A DNA stretch of 64,000 bases from Comamonas fluminis (GTDB lineage: Bacteria; Pseudomonadota; Gammaproteobacteria; Burkholderiales; Burkholderiaceae_C), in assembly GCF_019186805.1 (NCBI RefSeq), contig NZ_CP066783.1, positions 1,501,501 through 1,565,500 on the forward strand, given 5' to 3'. The notes under the pieces were generated by a model, which ran no database searches, was not told where the DNA came from, and was given only the letters and a program-made list of their open reading frames with translations. Positions 1 to 8,959 of this stretch are shown here, piece after piece (positions within the stretch are counted from its first letter, which is position 1; every line of letters starts with the position of its first letter). The position numbers and the translations under genes are program-made.

Positions 1-290
<290 letters not shown>

Positions 291-474
291 ATCCATGCCG
301 TGCCGAAAGCAGGCGGTTAGTGCCCGCTTCTGAATACAAAGCCGCTTGCGCTAAATTTCAAGGGATTTCAGATGGTTTTCGATCTGAAGTCCATGAATAT
401 CAAGCGCAAGAAGCTTTCATTTTGATAGCGATTCGAAGCACTTGTGGATGAGGAATTTGTCCTCATCCGCTGGC
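291..474. other. Convergent intergenic spacer with nested inverted repeats
   Basis: This spacer lies between the convergent ksi and crotonase genes. A long-range inverted repeat pairs GCTTGCGCT near 343-351 with AAGCGCAAG near 402-410. It encloses a short hairpin, TTCAGAT (367-373) with ATCTGAA (382-388). The tail, ending TTTTGATAGCG, resembles the AGCGC/GATAGC dispersed element seen elsewhere in the window. It may act as a two-way terminator, but there is no strong T-run next to a stem. Confidence 0.4.
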
Positions 475-1287
475 TTATTCGCCCTTGAACACTGCAGGCC
501 GCTTTTCGATAAAGGCGTTCATGCCTTCCTTCTGATCGCGGGTGGCAAACAGAATCTGGTTGGCCTTGCGCTCCAGCATCAGGGCGGCGTCCAGCGATGC
601 ATCCATGCCCGCAATCACCACTTCCTTGATCTGCTCCACGGCCAGCGGCGGCATGTGGGCGATCAGTTTTGCCATTTTCATCGCCTCAGGGATTACCTGA
701 TCGTCCTCGCAGACTAGGCTGACCAGACCCATTGCATAAGCCTCTTCGGCGCTAACAGGTTTGCCGGTCAGCAAAATGCGCATGGCCTGGAACTTGCCCA
801 CGGCGCGCACCAGGCGCTGGGTGCCCCCAATGCCGGGCATGATGCCGATGCGAATTTCAGGCTGGGCAAAGCTGGCTCCCTTGCCTGCAATGATGATGTC
901 GCAGTGCATGGCCAGCTCTGCACCACCGCCAAATGCATAGCCGCAAACGGCGGCAATGATGGGCTTGGGGCACTTTTCAATGGGCGCCCACACGCGCTCG
1001 GTGTGGCGCTTCATGATCTCGATGGGGCCGCAGGAATCCATGCTCTTGATGTCGCCCCCAGCAGCGAAAACCTTCTCTCCGCCCGTCAGCACAATGCATC
1101 GCACGCTGTTGTCGCTGCCTAGTTGCTGGAACGTTTGCGACAGCGCTGCCTGCAGCGACAGGCTCAGGGCATTGGTGGCCTGAGGGCGGTTGAGCTGCAC
1201 GATGACCACACCGTTCTCTTCGCGTTGAACCAGTAGCTCCTGCTGCGAGGTGCTCGTGTTTTCAATAGCAGTAGGCGATGCTGACAT
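475..1287 (-). CDS. Enoyl-CoA hydratase/isomerase (crotonase) family protein
   Basis: A 270-residue crotonase-fold protein, the usual length for the family. The ATG at 1287 is chosen because the crotonase domain starts soon after (QREENGVVIVQLNRP). The oxyanion-hole segments are visible: AAGGDIKSM and CGYAFGGGAELAMHCD, followed by the GIMPGIGGTQRL stretch in which enoyl-CoA hydratases carry a catalytic Glu. The family hydrates or isomerises enoyl-CoA thioesters. It is transcribed away from the long acyl-CoA operon to its right and shares a divergent promoter region with the SDR gene. That spacer holds a candidate steroid-regulon operator at 1343-1358, oriented as expected for this gene. A role in steroid beta-oxidation is inferred from context; the exact substrate is unknown. 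Confidence 0.85.
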   Translation of the reverse strand: MSASPTAIENTSTSQQELLVQREENGVVIVQLNRPQATNALSLSLQAALSQTFQQLGSDNSVRCIVLTGGEKVFAAGGDIKSMDSCGPIEIMKRHTERVWAPIEKCPKPIIAAVCGYAFGGGAELAMHCDIIIAGKGASFAQPEIRIGIMPGIGGTQRLVRAVGKFQAMRILLTGKPVSAEEAYAMGLVSLVCEDDQVIPEAMKMAKLIAHMPPLAVEQIKEVVIAGMDASLDAALMLERKANQILFATRDQKEGMNAFIEKRPAVFKGE

Positions 1288-1342
1288 AAGGCTTTCCAAG
1301 GGTTTGAACGGGGTCGATGGTCGGCCTCGCAGGGTTGAGCTA

Positions 1343-1358
1343 CATCGTCCTTTTGGAC
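1343..1358 (+). promoter_or_regulatory. Candidate steroid-regulon operator, copy A
   Basis: The bases read CATCGTCC-TTTT-GGAC, a perfect GTCC/GGAC palindrome with a four-base spacer. It sits 56 bases from the crotonase start and 38 bases from the SDR start. It matches boxes at 14362, 22774, 22833, 25336 and 31347. A weak half site, GGTCGATG, lies at 1312-1319 in the opposite orientation. The regulator is not in the window; assignment to TesR/TeiR is only a hypothesis. Confidence 0.6.
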
Positions 1359-1395
1359 GTATCTGCAGTGGTTGCCGAAACCTAAATTGGCAACC

Positions 1396-2187
1396 ATGGA
1401 TACGAATACCGACTTTCAAAAACAAGTGGTTCTGGTGACCGGTGGCACCAAGGGCATCGGCAAGGGCATTGCGCAGGCCTTTTTGGCCGCGGGTGCCACG
1501 GTGGTGGTCTGTGGTCGTCAGCAGCCTGAAGAGCTGCCGGCAGCCGCTGGCCGCACGGCCGACTTCATTGCCTGCGATGTGCGCGAAGCCGCTGCGGTCA
1601 AGGAGCTGGTCGATGAGGTGCAGCGCCGTCACGGTCATCTGGACGTACTCATCAACAACGCTGGCGGCGCGCCCAATGTGGACGCTGCAACAGTATCGCC
1701 ACGCTTTCACGAAAGCGTGCTGCGTCTGAATCTTTTCTCGACTCTGCATGCATCGCAGGCGGCCAACGCCGTGATGCAGCAGCAAGACAGCGGCGGCGTG
1801 ATCGTCTGCATCGGCAGTATCAGCGCACTGCGCCCTTCGCCCGGAACCGCTGCCTACGGCGCGGCCAAGGCGGCGGTGCTGAGTCTGGTCAGCTCGCTGG
1901 CTGTGGAGTGGGCGCCCAAGGTGCGCGTGGTGGCCGTGAGCCCCGGTCTGGTGCGCACTGAGCAGTCGCACCTGCACTTTGGCGACGAGGCCGGTATTGC
2001 CTCGGTGGCGCAAACCATTCCAGCAGGCCGACTGGCCGAGCCGCAAGACATTGCCAATGCCTGCCTCTATGTGGCGTCCAAGAACGCTTCCTATATGAGC
2101 GGAACCAATTTGCTGCTGCATGGCGGTGGTGAACGTCCTGCGTTTCTGAGTGCTTCGAACTCGGATTCCGTACAAAAAAATCACTGA
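1396..2187 (+). CDS. Short-chain dehydrogenase/reductase (SDR)
   Basis: A 263-residue classical SDR. The N-terminal cofactor site is VTGGTKGIGKGIA (TGxxxGIG), NNAGG follows in the middle of the protein, and the catalytic Ser and Tyr-x3-Lys are visible in IGSISALRPS and AAYGAAKAAV. ATG 1396 (MDTNTDF) is preferred over an upstream in-frame TTG at 1372, although no clear Shine-Dalgarno precedes it. The gene heads a long rightward operon: the next gene starts 18 bases after its stop. Family members oxidise or reduce hydroxyls on steroids or 3-hydroxyacyl-CoA intermediates. The operon suggests either a hydroxysteroid or a side-chain/ring hydroxyacyl-CoA substrate. Confidence 0.85.
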   Translation: MDTNTDFQKQVVLVTGGTKGIGKGIAQAFLAAGATVVVCGRQQPEELPAAAGRTADFIACDVREAAAVKELVDEVQRRHGHLDVLINNAGGAPNVDAATVSPRFHESVLRLNLFSTLHASQAANAVMQQQDSGGVIVCIGSISALRPSPGTAAYGAAKAAVLSLVSSLAVEWAPKVRVVAVSPGLVRTEQSHLHFGDEAGIASVAQTIPAGRLAEPQDIANACLYVASKNASYMSGTNLLLHGGGERPAFLSASNSDSVQKNH

Positions 2188-2205
2188 ATTTCAAAGGAGA
2201 CAATC

Positions 2206-3156
2206 TTGACTGATCAAGACTGGATGGCAGAAGCCCGCGCATTTGTGGGCAAGCAGTACGGGCGTGTTCTCGCCTGGGACAAGGTCAACAGCGCCATGAT
2301 TCGTCAGTGGTGCGAGTTGATGGGCGTGGCCGTGAAGACCAACAAGGAAGGCAAGGTCATTGCTCCTCCCGCCATGCTGCAGGTCTGGTGCATGGAAGGC
2401 CCTGTACAGAACAACTACCCGCCTGGCTCCACCACGGAGAACCCCTATGAAGTCCTGAAGCTGATCGAAGCGCATGACTTTCCGTCCACCGTGGCGGTGA
2501 ACTCCGAGCTGACTTTCGATCGCGATGTGGTCGAAGGCGAAGACCTGTACTACACCACGCGTCTGGACAGCATCAGCGAGCAAAAGACTACCGGTCTGGG
2601 TACGGGCTACTTTGTCACGCTGATCATGGACTACTTCTCCAAGGCCGCCAGCAATGGCGCAGACGAGAAGGTCGGCCAGCTGATGTTCCGCGTCTTCAAG
2701 TTCCGCCCTGCCCATGTGCACACGCCCGCTCCTGCGGCTGCCGAAGCTGCGGCTCCCAAGCCCAAGCGCCCAGCGCCCGGTGTGAGCGATGACAACCGCT
2801 TCTTCTGGGAAGGTGCCAAGCAGGGCAAGCTGCTGATTCAGCATTGCAAGAGCTGCAACGACCTGCACCACCCTCCAGGCCCTGTCTGCCCCAAGTGCCA
2901 TTCGTTTGACTGGGACACGGTCGAAGCCAGTGGCAAGGGCACGGTTTACTCCTTCGTGGTCATGCATTACCCCGAAGTGCCGCCTTTCGACCATCCAAAC
3001 CCCATCGGCCTGATCGAGCTGGAAGAGGGCGTGCGCCTGATTGCGCAACTGGTGGGCATCAAGCCCGGCGATGTAAAGATTGGCCAGAAGGTGCAAGTGG
3101 AGTTCAACACCTTTGACGGTGATCTGACTCTGCCCCAGTTCCGTCCCGTAGCCTGA
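2206..3156 (+). CDS. MaoC-like (FAS1-like dehydratase N) / DUF35 fusion, ChsH2-like
   Basis: A 316-residue protein with TTG as the probable start, preceded by AAAGGAGACAA. Residues 1-165 look like a MaoC-type hot-dog dehydratase half. An Ala/Pro-rich linker (about 175-195) joins it to a C-terminal DUF35 domain with a four-cysteine zinc ribbon, CKSCNDL...CPKCHS. This is the architecture of ChsH2 in Mycobacterium, which pairs with ChsH1 to hydrate the side-chain enoyl-CoA and whose DUF35 domain docks the Ltp2 aldolase. Both partners are encoded just downstream (4295 and 4734). The predicted role is hydration and scaffolding for retro-aldol cleavage of the steroid C17 side chain, as in bile-acid degradation. 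Confidence 0.85.
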   Translation: MTDQDWMAEARAFVGKQYGRVLAWDKVNSAMIRQWCELMGVAVKTNKEGKVIAPPAMLQVWCMEGPVQNNYPPGSTTENPYEVLKLIEAHDFPSTVAVNSELTFDRDVVEGEDLYYTTRLDSISEQKTTGLGTGYFVTLIMDYFSKAASNGADEKVGQLMFRVFKFRPAHVHTPAPAAAEAAAPKPKRPAPGVSDDNRFFWEGAKQGKLLIQHCKSCNDLHHPPGPVCPKCHSFDWDTVEASGKGTVYSFVVMHYPEVPPFDHPNPIGLIELEEGVRLIAQLVGIKPGDVKIGQKVQVEFNTFDGDLTLPQFRPVA

Positions 3157-3173
3157 TCGCGAGGAGACAAGTC

Positions 3174-4280
3174 ATGGACTTTCAACTCTCAGAAGATCAG
3201 CGGGCGTTTGCCGACATGGCGCAAAGCCTGTTTGCCGACTACTGCACGGACGACAAGCTGCGCGAGCACGACACATCGGGCCGTCCTTATATGGAAGACC
3301 TGTGGCAGCAATGCGTGTCTGCAGGCCTGCACAGCATTCTGGTGCCTGAGTCTGCAGGTGGCCTGGGACTGGGTGCCACAGAACTGATGGCCGTGCTGGA
3401 GCAGCAAGGCCGTGCGCTGGCGCAGGTTCCGCTGTGGCCGCAGCAAGTGGCCACGGCCGCTCTGGTCAAGTTTGGTCAGGATGTGGATTCCGTGATCGAG
3501 TCCGCCATGGCGGGCGAGTTGATCGCACTGTCGCTGGAGAGCGTGGTGGCCAGCCGTGGCCCCGATCTGTTCTTCAAGGGCAATGTGCTCAACGGCAAGC
3601 TCAACGCCGTGGCACTGGGTGCGCAGGCCAATGTGGCCCTGGTTGCCGCAGCGACCGAAAGCGGTGAATGCAAGCTGGTTCTGGTGAATCTGCAAGCCCC
3701 GGGCGTGAGCCGTGTGCAGGGCATGCGCCAGGACTACTGCGCAGTGGCCGACATCAGCTTTGCCAGCACCCCTGTGCTGGCCGTGCTGGGTGGCCGTGCG
3801 CTGGACTGGGTCAGCGAGCAGACCATTGCCAGTCTGGCAAGCCTGCAGCAGGGCGTGACTCAGGAGCAGCTGCGCCGCACCGTGGAATATGTGAGCGAGC
3901 GCAAGCAGTTCGATCGCCCCATTGGCACTTTCCAGCTGGCGCAAGGCCAGATGGCTGACGGCTACATCCTCATGCAGGCTCAGCGCAGCGCCTTGTCGCA
4001 GCTGCTGTGGCGTCTGGATGCCGCTCTGCCCTGCGTGCCGCAGGCGCATGCCGTGCGTGCCCAGTCCAATGAACTGGGCCTGAAGGTTGGCCGAGTGGCG
4101 CAGCACCTGCATGGCGGCATGGGCGTGGATGTGACCTATCACATTCACCGCTACCTGTTCTGGTGCCGCGCACTGGCCGCTGAATTTGGCGGTGCAGGCT
4201 ACCACCTCGAAGCGCTGGGCCAGTGGCTGGCCGACAACGACAACCTCGGCTGGAAGTACGACCTGCCCGAAGACCGCTAA
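3174..4280 (+). CDS. Acyl-CoA dehydrogenase-like subunit, probable non-FAD-motif partner
   Basis: A 368-residue acyl-CoA dehydrogenase-fold protein (MDFQLSEDQRAFADMAQSLF) with a strong GAGGAGACAAG ribosome site. The N-terminal helical domain and the C-terminal helix with EYVSERKQFDRPIGTFQ are clear. The usual C-terminal GGTxEIQ FAD/dimer motif is missing: the protein ends in HLHGGMGVDVTYHIHRY and a divergent tail. This is typical of one subunit of heteromeric alpha2beta2 steroid acyl-CoA dehydrogenases (FadE28/FadE29, ChsE1/ChsE2). The probable partner is at 5932, which keeps the motif. The predicted reaction is introduction of a double bond in a short side-chain steroid acyl-CoA. Confidence 0.87.
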   Translation: MDFQLSEDQRAFADMAQSLFADYCTDDKLREHDTSGRPYMEDLWQQCVSAGLHSILVPESAGGLGLGATELMAVLEQQGRALAQVPLWPQQVATAALVKFGQDVDSVIESAMAGELIALSLESVVASRGPDLFFKGNVLNGKLNAVALGAQANVALVAAATESGECKLVLVNLQAPGVSRVQGMRQDYCAVADISFASTPVLAVLGGRALDWVSEQTIASLASLQQGVTQEQLRRTVEYVSERKQFDRPIGTFQLAQGQMADGYILMQAQRSALSQLLWRLDAALPCVPQAHAVRAQSNELGLKVGRVAQHLHGGMGVDVTYHIHRYLFWCRALAAEFGGAGYHLEALGQWLADNDNLGWKYDLPEDR

Positions 4281-4294
4281 AGGAATCTCACATC

Positions 4295-4711
4295 ATGGCT
4301 AACCAAACACCTCGCTTTGAATCGGTCAACGTCGGCGACGAACTCCAGTCCCTGAGCGTGCCCATCACCGTGCCTCTGATTGCCGGCGGCGCCATTGCTA
4401 CGCGTGACTATTTCCCCGGTCACCATGACCGTGATGCTGCGCGTGAGCTGGGCTCTCCCCACATCTTCATGAACATCCTGACCACCAACGGTCTGGTGCA
4501 GAACTTTGTTGAAACCTGGGCTGGCCCCGAGGCTCGTCTGATGGATCTGAAGATTCGTCTGGGCGCTCCCAACTACCCCGGCGACACCATGAAGTTCACC
4601 GGCTCCGTGACTGAGAAGAACGATGCCACGCGCAGCGTGCAGATCACATTGAAGGGCGCCAACTCCATGGGCTCCCACGTCAGCGGCACTGTGCAAGTGG
4701 CCCTGCCTTAA
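4295..4711 (+). CDS. MaoC-family hydratase subunit, ChsH1-like
   Basis: A 138-residue single hot-dog protein. ATG 4295 (MANQTPRFESVN) follows AAAGGAATC 14 bases after the upstream stop. The hydratase loop carries RDYFPGHHDRDAAR, providing the Asp/His expected near the active site. The length and position beside the ChsH2-like gene (2206) and the aldolase gene (4734) match ChsH1, the small catalytic hydratase subunit of the mycobacterial igr operon. It should hydrate the 17(20)-ene side-chain CoA ester before C-C cleavage. The family call is firm; the substrate is inferred from operon order. Confidence 0.85.
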   Translation: MANQTPRFESVNVGDELQSLSVPITVPLIAGGAIATRDYFPGHHDRDAARELGSPHIFMNILTTNGLVQNFVETWAGPEARLMDLKIRLGAPNYPGDTMKFTGSVTEKNDATRSVQITLKGANSMGSHVSGTVQVALP

Positions 4712-4733
4712 AACAAGAAGCGGAGACATTCCT

Positions 4734-5915
4734 GTGAACGATATGAATATTTCCGGTCGCGCCGCCATTGCGGGTCTTGGCGCTACAGAATTTTCCAAGA
4801 ACTCCGGCCGTACCGAGTTGCGTCTGGCCATGGAAGCTACGCTGGCTGCGCTGGCTGATGCGGGCATTGACCCGAAGGAAGTGGACGGCTTTTCCTCTTA
4901 CTCCGTGGACAAGGTTCCCGAGTACGAAATCGCCCGCCTGCTGGGTGCGCGCAATGTGAGCTTCTTCTCGCAAGTGCCTCACGGCGGTGGCGCAGCCTGC
5001 GGCCCCGTGCTGCATGCAGCCATGGCCGTGGCTACCGGCATTGCCAAGACCGTGGTGGTGTACCGCGCGATGAATGAGCGCAGCTGGTACCGCTTTGGCA
5101 CCGGAAGCTATGGTTTTGGTAGCTCGCCCTTCTTTGATAACGTGAACTATGGCTGGTACATGCCCCATGGTTTCCACACGCCTGCATCGTGGGTAGGTAT
5201 GTTTGCCCGCCGCTATATGCACGCCTTTGGCGCGACTAGCGAAGACTTTGGCCGTGTGGCCGTGGCCGTGCGTGACTTTGCCGCAACCAACCCGAATGCC
5301 TTCTTCTACGGCAAGCCCATTACGCTGGAAGAGCACCAGGCCAGCCGCTGGATCTGCGAGCCTTTGCACTTGCTGGACTGCTGCCAGGAGTCCGACGGTG
5401 CCGTGGCCATGGTCATCACTTCCAGCGACCGTGCGCGTGACCTGAAGGCCAAGCCCGTGTTCATCAAGGCCGCCGCTCAAGGTATCTCGGATGGCCAGCA
5501 GTCCATGACTTCGTTCTACCGCGAAGACATCACCGGTCTGCCTGAAATGGGCCATGTGGCCAATCAGCTGTGGAAACAGGCCAAGCTGACTCCCCAGGAT
5601 GTGCAAAGCGCGGTTCTGTACGACCACTTCTCGCCTTTTGTGTTACCTCAGCTCGAAGAGTTCGGTTTCGTCAAGCGCGGCGAAGCCAAGGACTTCATCC
5701 GTGCCGGTGAACATGCGCGCGGTGGCTCTCTGCCCATCAACACCCACGGCGGTCAGCTGGGTGAAGCCTATATCCACGGTATGAACGGTATTGCCGAAGC
5801 GGTGCGTCAGATTCGTGGCACATCGGTGAACCAGGTCAAGGACGTGCACAACATGGTGGTGACTGCCGGTACCGGCGTGCCTACCAGCGGCCTGATCCTG
5901 GGCGACCGCGCTTGA
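4734..5915 (+). CDS. Thiolase-fold steroid side-chain aldolase, Ltp2-like
   Basis: A 393-residue SCP-x-thiolase-like protein. GTG 4734 is favoured because GGAGA lies seven bases upstream; ATG 4743 is possible. It has the thiolase-superfamily NTHGGQLGEAYIHG segment near the C-terminus. Tyr296 (in LYDHFSP) and Tyr346 (in GEAYIHG) fall two residues from the positions I recall as essential in Mycobacterium Ltp2 (Tyr294, Tyr344). A Cys is present at residue 89 in GGGAACGP. Together with the ChsH1/ChsH2-like neighbours it should catalyse retro-aldol release of propionyl-CoA from a 17-hydroxy side-chain CoA, giving the 17-ketosteroid. Confidence 0.85.
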   Translation: MNDMNISGRAAIAGLGATEFSKNSGRTELRLAMEATLAALADAGIDPKEVDGFSSYSVDKVPEYEIARLLGARNVSFFSQVPHGGGAACGPVLHAAMAVATGIAKTVVVYRAMNERSWYRFGTGSYGFGSSPFFDNVNYGWYMPHGFHTPASWVGMFARRYMHAFGATSEDFGRVAVAVRDFAATNPNAFFYGKPITLEEHQASRWICEPLHLLDCCQESDGAVAMVITSSDRARDLKAKPVFIKAAAQGISDGQQSMTSFYREDITGLPEMGHVANQLWKQAKLTPQDVQSAVLYDHFSPFVLPQLEEFGFVKRGEAKDFIRAGEHARGGSLPINTHGGQLGEAYIHGMNGIAEAVRQIRGTSVNQVKDVHNMVVTAGTGVPTSGLILGDRA

Positions 5916-5931
5916 TTGAAAGGGGCAAACC

Positions 5932-7113
5932 ATGTTCATTGATTTGACCCCAGAGCAGCACGCACTTCGCCTGAAGTGCCGTGACTACTTTCAGAATCTG
6001 ATGACGCCTGAACTCAAGGCCCGCATGCGCGGTGCCGAAGGTGGCGACGAGTACCGCGACATCATCCGCAAGATGGGGCGCGACGGCTGGCTGGCCATTG
6101 GCTGGCCCAAGGAGTTTGGCGGCCAGGGCCTGTCGGCCACCGAGCAGCTGATCTTCTTTGAAGAAGCCAATATTGCCGGCGCTCCTCTGCCTTTCGTGAC
6201 CATCAGCACCGTGGGCCCTGCGCTCATGGAGCATGGCACCGAAGCGCAGAAGAAGGAGTTTCTGCCTGGCATGGCCAGCGGCGACATTATCTTCGCCATT
6301 GGATACTCTGAAGCGGGCGCGGGCTCTGACCTGGCCATGCTCAAGACCCAGGCCGAACTCAAGGGCGATCTGAACACCGGCCACTTTGTGGTCAATGGTC
6401 AAAAGCTCTGGACTTCGGGCATCGAGTCTGCCGACTATGTGTGGCTGGCTGCGCGTACCAATCAGGAGCTGGCGCGCCACAAGGGTATTTCCATCATGGT
6501 GGTGGATACCAAGGCCAAGGGCTTCTCGCACACGCTGATTCAGACCGTGGGCAACTTCACAGCTGCCACTTATTTCGACAATGTGGAAGTGCCTGCCTCA
6601 CGTCTGATTGGTCAGCTCAACGGCGGCTGGAAGCTGATTACCGCTCAGCTCAACCACGAGCGTCTGGGTCTGGGGGCATGGTCGGACAAGGTGTTTGCGC
6701 CGTTCACCAAAGTGCTGCAGTGGGCCAAGGCCAAGGATGAGCATGGCCGCCGCGCCGTCGATCAAGCCTGGGTGCGCCAGGGCCTTGCCGAGTGCTATGC
6801 CCGCATCGAAGCCATGCGCCTGACCAACTTCCGCATTGCGGCCAGTCTGGAAGCCGGTGCCATGGACGTGAGTCTGGCATCTGCCACCAAGGTCTATGGC
6901 TCTGAAGGCATGGTCGAAGTGCTGCACAAGCTGATGGACATTGTGGGCGGCAGCGCCACGGTGCGTGGTGGTTCTGCCGCAGCCTTTCTGATGGGCGAGC
7001 TTGAGTACGAAATTCGTTCCTCCCCCATTAATACCTTCGGCGGTGGTACCAACGAGATCCAGCGCGAGCTGATTGCCCAGTTCGGTCTGGGTATGCCGCG
7101 CCCCCAGCGCTGA
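5932..7113 (+). CDS. Acyl-CoA dehydrogenase (FadE29-like catalytic subunit)
   Basis: A 393-residue acyl-CoA dehydrogenase. The mid-domain flavin/substrate segment GYSEAGAGSDLAML and the C-terminal FAD motif FGGGTNEIQRELIAQ are both intact, unlike the partner at 3174. It follows the aldolase gene with a 16-base gap and a GAAAGGGG ribosome site. The pair 3174 plus 5932 probably forms a heterotetramer that oxidises a steroid side-chain acyl-CoA before hydration (4295/2206) and cleavage (4734). The substrate is inferred from the igr-like arrangement. Confidence 0.9.
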   Translation: MFIDLTPEQHALRLKCRDYFQNLMTPELKARMRGAEGGDEYRDIIRKMGRDGWLAIGWPKEFGGQGLSATEQLIFFEEANIAGAPLPFVTISTVGPALMEHGTEAQKKEFLPGMASGDIIFAIGYSEAGAGSDLAMLKTQAELKGDLNTGHFVVNGQKLWTSGIESADYVWLAARTNQELARHKGISIMVVDTKAKGFSHTLIQTVGNFTAATYFDNVEVPASRLIGQLNGGWKLITAQLNHERLGLGAWSDKVFAPFTKVLQWAKAKDEHGRRAVDQAWVRQGLAECYARIEAMRLTNFRIAASLEAGAMDVSLASATKVYGSEGMVEVLHKLMDIVGGSATVRGGSAAAFLMGELEYEIRSSPINTFGGGTNEIQRELIAQFGLGMPRPQR

Positions 7114-7147
7114 TCAATCACAGATAACAACAACGAGGAGACATGTG

Positions 7148-8959
7148 ATGAGTGCAACTGGCACTGTTTCTCGCGAGCAGACACAACAAAAGCTGGATCT
7201 GCGTGGCCCGGTGGCTGCGCGCTATATGGCGTCCACGCCCTACACCACGGCCGACCGTCTGGAAGATTGCGCCCGCGATTTTGGCGAGCGCATCTTCCTG
7301 ACGGAAGGTGATGTGCGCTACACCTACGCGCAGCTCAACCAGCATGCCAACCAGGTAGCCCGTGCGCTGCATGCGCAAGGTGTGAAAAAGGGTGATGTGG
7401 TGGCCATGGCCATCGAAAATCGCCCCGCTTTCTTCTTTGCCTGGTTTGGCATTGCCAAGCTGGGTGCTGTGGCCGCATTCATCAACACCCATGTCAGCGG
7501 CAAGCCGCTGGTGCACGCGCTGGAAGTGACCAGCGCCAAGGCCGTCATCGTGGGTGAAGAGTGCGCAGGCCGCTTTGCCGAGACCGATGGACTGGATACC
7601 CGCCTGACCTACTGGCACTGGCCTGACGAGGAGCGCCGTGCCGAGTCTGGCGTGCTGGACCAGTTTGGCGCCAATCTGCAGGCGCTGGCCATGGCGGAAG
7701 ATGGCAGCGAAACGCCCAAGGAATGGCGCGAAGGTGTGAAGGCTGGTGATACGGCTCAGTACATCTTCACTTCCGGCACGACCGGCTTGCCCAAGGCGGC
7801 TGTCATCAGCCATGCACGCTGGCTGATGGCCGGTGACTCCATGCAGGTTCTGTGGGAAATCACCATGGACGATTGCTTCTACTGCTTCCTGCCGCTGTAC
7901 CACGGCGCGGCCTCCATGTCGCTGACATCAACGGCCATGAGCGCAGGCGCCCGCATTGTGGTGCGCCGCAAGTTCAGCCGCAGCGAATTCTGGAAGGATA
8001 TTCGCCAGCACGGCATTACTTTCTGCCAGTACGTGGGCGAGATCTGCCGCTTTTTGTTGACCGATGCTGCAGCGGCCAACGACAAGCAGCACACGCTGCG
8101 CAAGATGGCGGGTACAGGCCTGACGCCCGAAATCTGGCAGCAGTGGACATCGCGCTTTGGCGAGCAGTTCCAGATCTATGAAGGCTGGGGTGGCACAGAA
8201 TCCAACACCAATACCATCAATCTGGACAACCGCATTGGTTCCTGCGGCCGCGTGCCGTTCTGGGAGAAGACCAATCTGCGTCTGGTGCGCTACGACCAGG
8301 AAAAAGGCGATTACATCCGCGACGAAAACGGCTTTCTGCAACTGGCAGCGGTGAACGAACCGGGTGAAGCCATTGGCATGGTGATCAACTACCCCGATGT
8401 GGTTGCAGGCCGCTTCGAGGGCTATACCAACGCCGAGGCTTCCGAGAAGAAACTGCTGCGCAATGTCTTCCAGCAAGGCGATGTGTGGTGGACTTCGGGT
8501 GACTTGCTGCGCTGCGATGAGGATGGCTACTGCTGGTTTGTGGACCGCATTGGCGACACCTTCCGCTGGAAGAGCGAGAACGTCTCGACCATGGAAGTCA
8601 GCGATGCGCTGGGTGATTTCACGGGTCTTGACGCCATCACCGTCTATGGCGTTCATGTGCCCGGTCACGGTGGCCGCGCCGGTATGGCAGCCCTGGTGAT
8701 GAACGAGGGTGCACAGTTTGACCCCAAGGCTTTCTGGGAACTGGCTCTGGCCCGTCTGCCGCGTTATGCAGCGCCCATGTTTGTGCGCCTGATGGACACG
8801 CCCGACATGACGGGCAATTACAAGCTGCGCAAGGTCGATCTGCAAAAGCATGGCTATGACAGTGCGCAGACCAGCGACCCGCTGTTTGTGCGCAATGACA
8901 AGCTCAAGACCTATGTGCCCGTGACGGCTGCCAGCGTTGAGGAGGCCCTGCGTGGATAA
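7148..8959 (+). CDS. FATP-type acyl-CoA synthetase, candidate steroid-acid CoA ligase
   Basis: A 603-residue AMP-forming ligase. ATG 7148 lies just after CGAGGAGACATGTG. It carries the phosphate loop FTSGTTGLPKAAV, the YEGWGGTE segment and the late GDTFRWKSENVST motif of fatty-acid-transport/very-long-chain acyl-CoA synthetases. Mycobacterial homologues of this class (FadD17/FadD19 type) activate sterol side-chain acids. It probably makes the CoA thioester of a bile-acid-type side chain for the downstream and upstream dehydrogenases. Its 3' end overlaps the start of the metallo-hydrolase gene by eight bases, so the two are translationally linked. Confidence 0.88.
   Translation: MSATGTVSREQTQQKLDLRGPVAARYMASTPYTTADRLEDCARDFGERIFLTEGDVRYTYAQLNQHANQVARALHAQGVKKGDVVAMAIENRPAFFFAWFGIAKLGAVAAFINTHVSGKPLVHALEVTSAKAVIVGEECAGRFAETDGLDTRLTYWHWPDEERRAESGVLDQFGANLQALAMAEDGSETPKEWREGVKAGDTAQYIFTSGTTGLPKAAVISHARWLMAGDSMQVLWEITMDDCFYCFLPLYHGAASMSLTSTAMSAGARIVVRRKFSRSEFWKDIRQHGITFCQYVGEICRFLLTDAAAANDKQHTLRKMAGTGLTPEIWQQWTSRFGEQFQIYEGWGGTESNTNTINLDNRIGSCGRVPFWEKTNLRLVRYDQEKGDYIRDENGFLQLAAVNEPGEAIGMVINYPDVVAGRFEGYTNAEASEKKLLRNVFQQGDVWWTSGDLLRCDEDGYCWFVDRIGDTFRWKSENVSTMEVSDALGDFTGLDAITVYGVHVPGHGGRAGMAALVMNEGAQFDPKAFWELALARLPRYAAPMFVRLMDTPDMTGNYKLRKVDLQKHGYDSAQTSDPLFVRNDKLKTYVPVTAASVEEALRG

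Noticed and set aside
1288..2184. An upstream in-frame extension of the crotonase frame on the minus strand.
   Set aside because: The extension runs opposite the SDR gene and is not crotonase-like; the domain starts just after ATG 1287.
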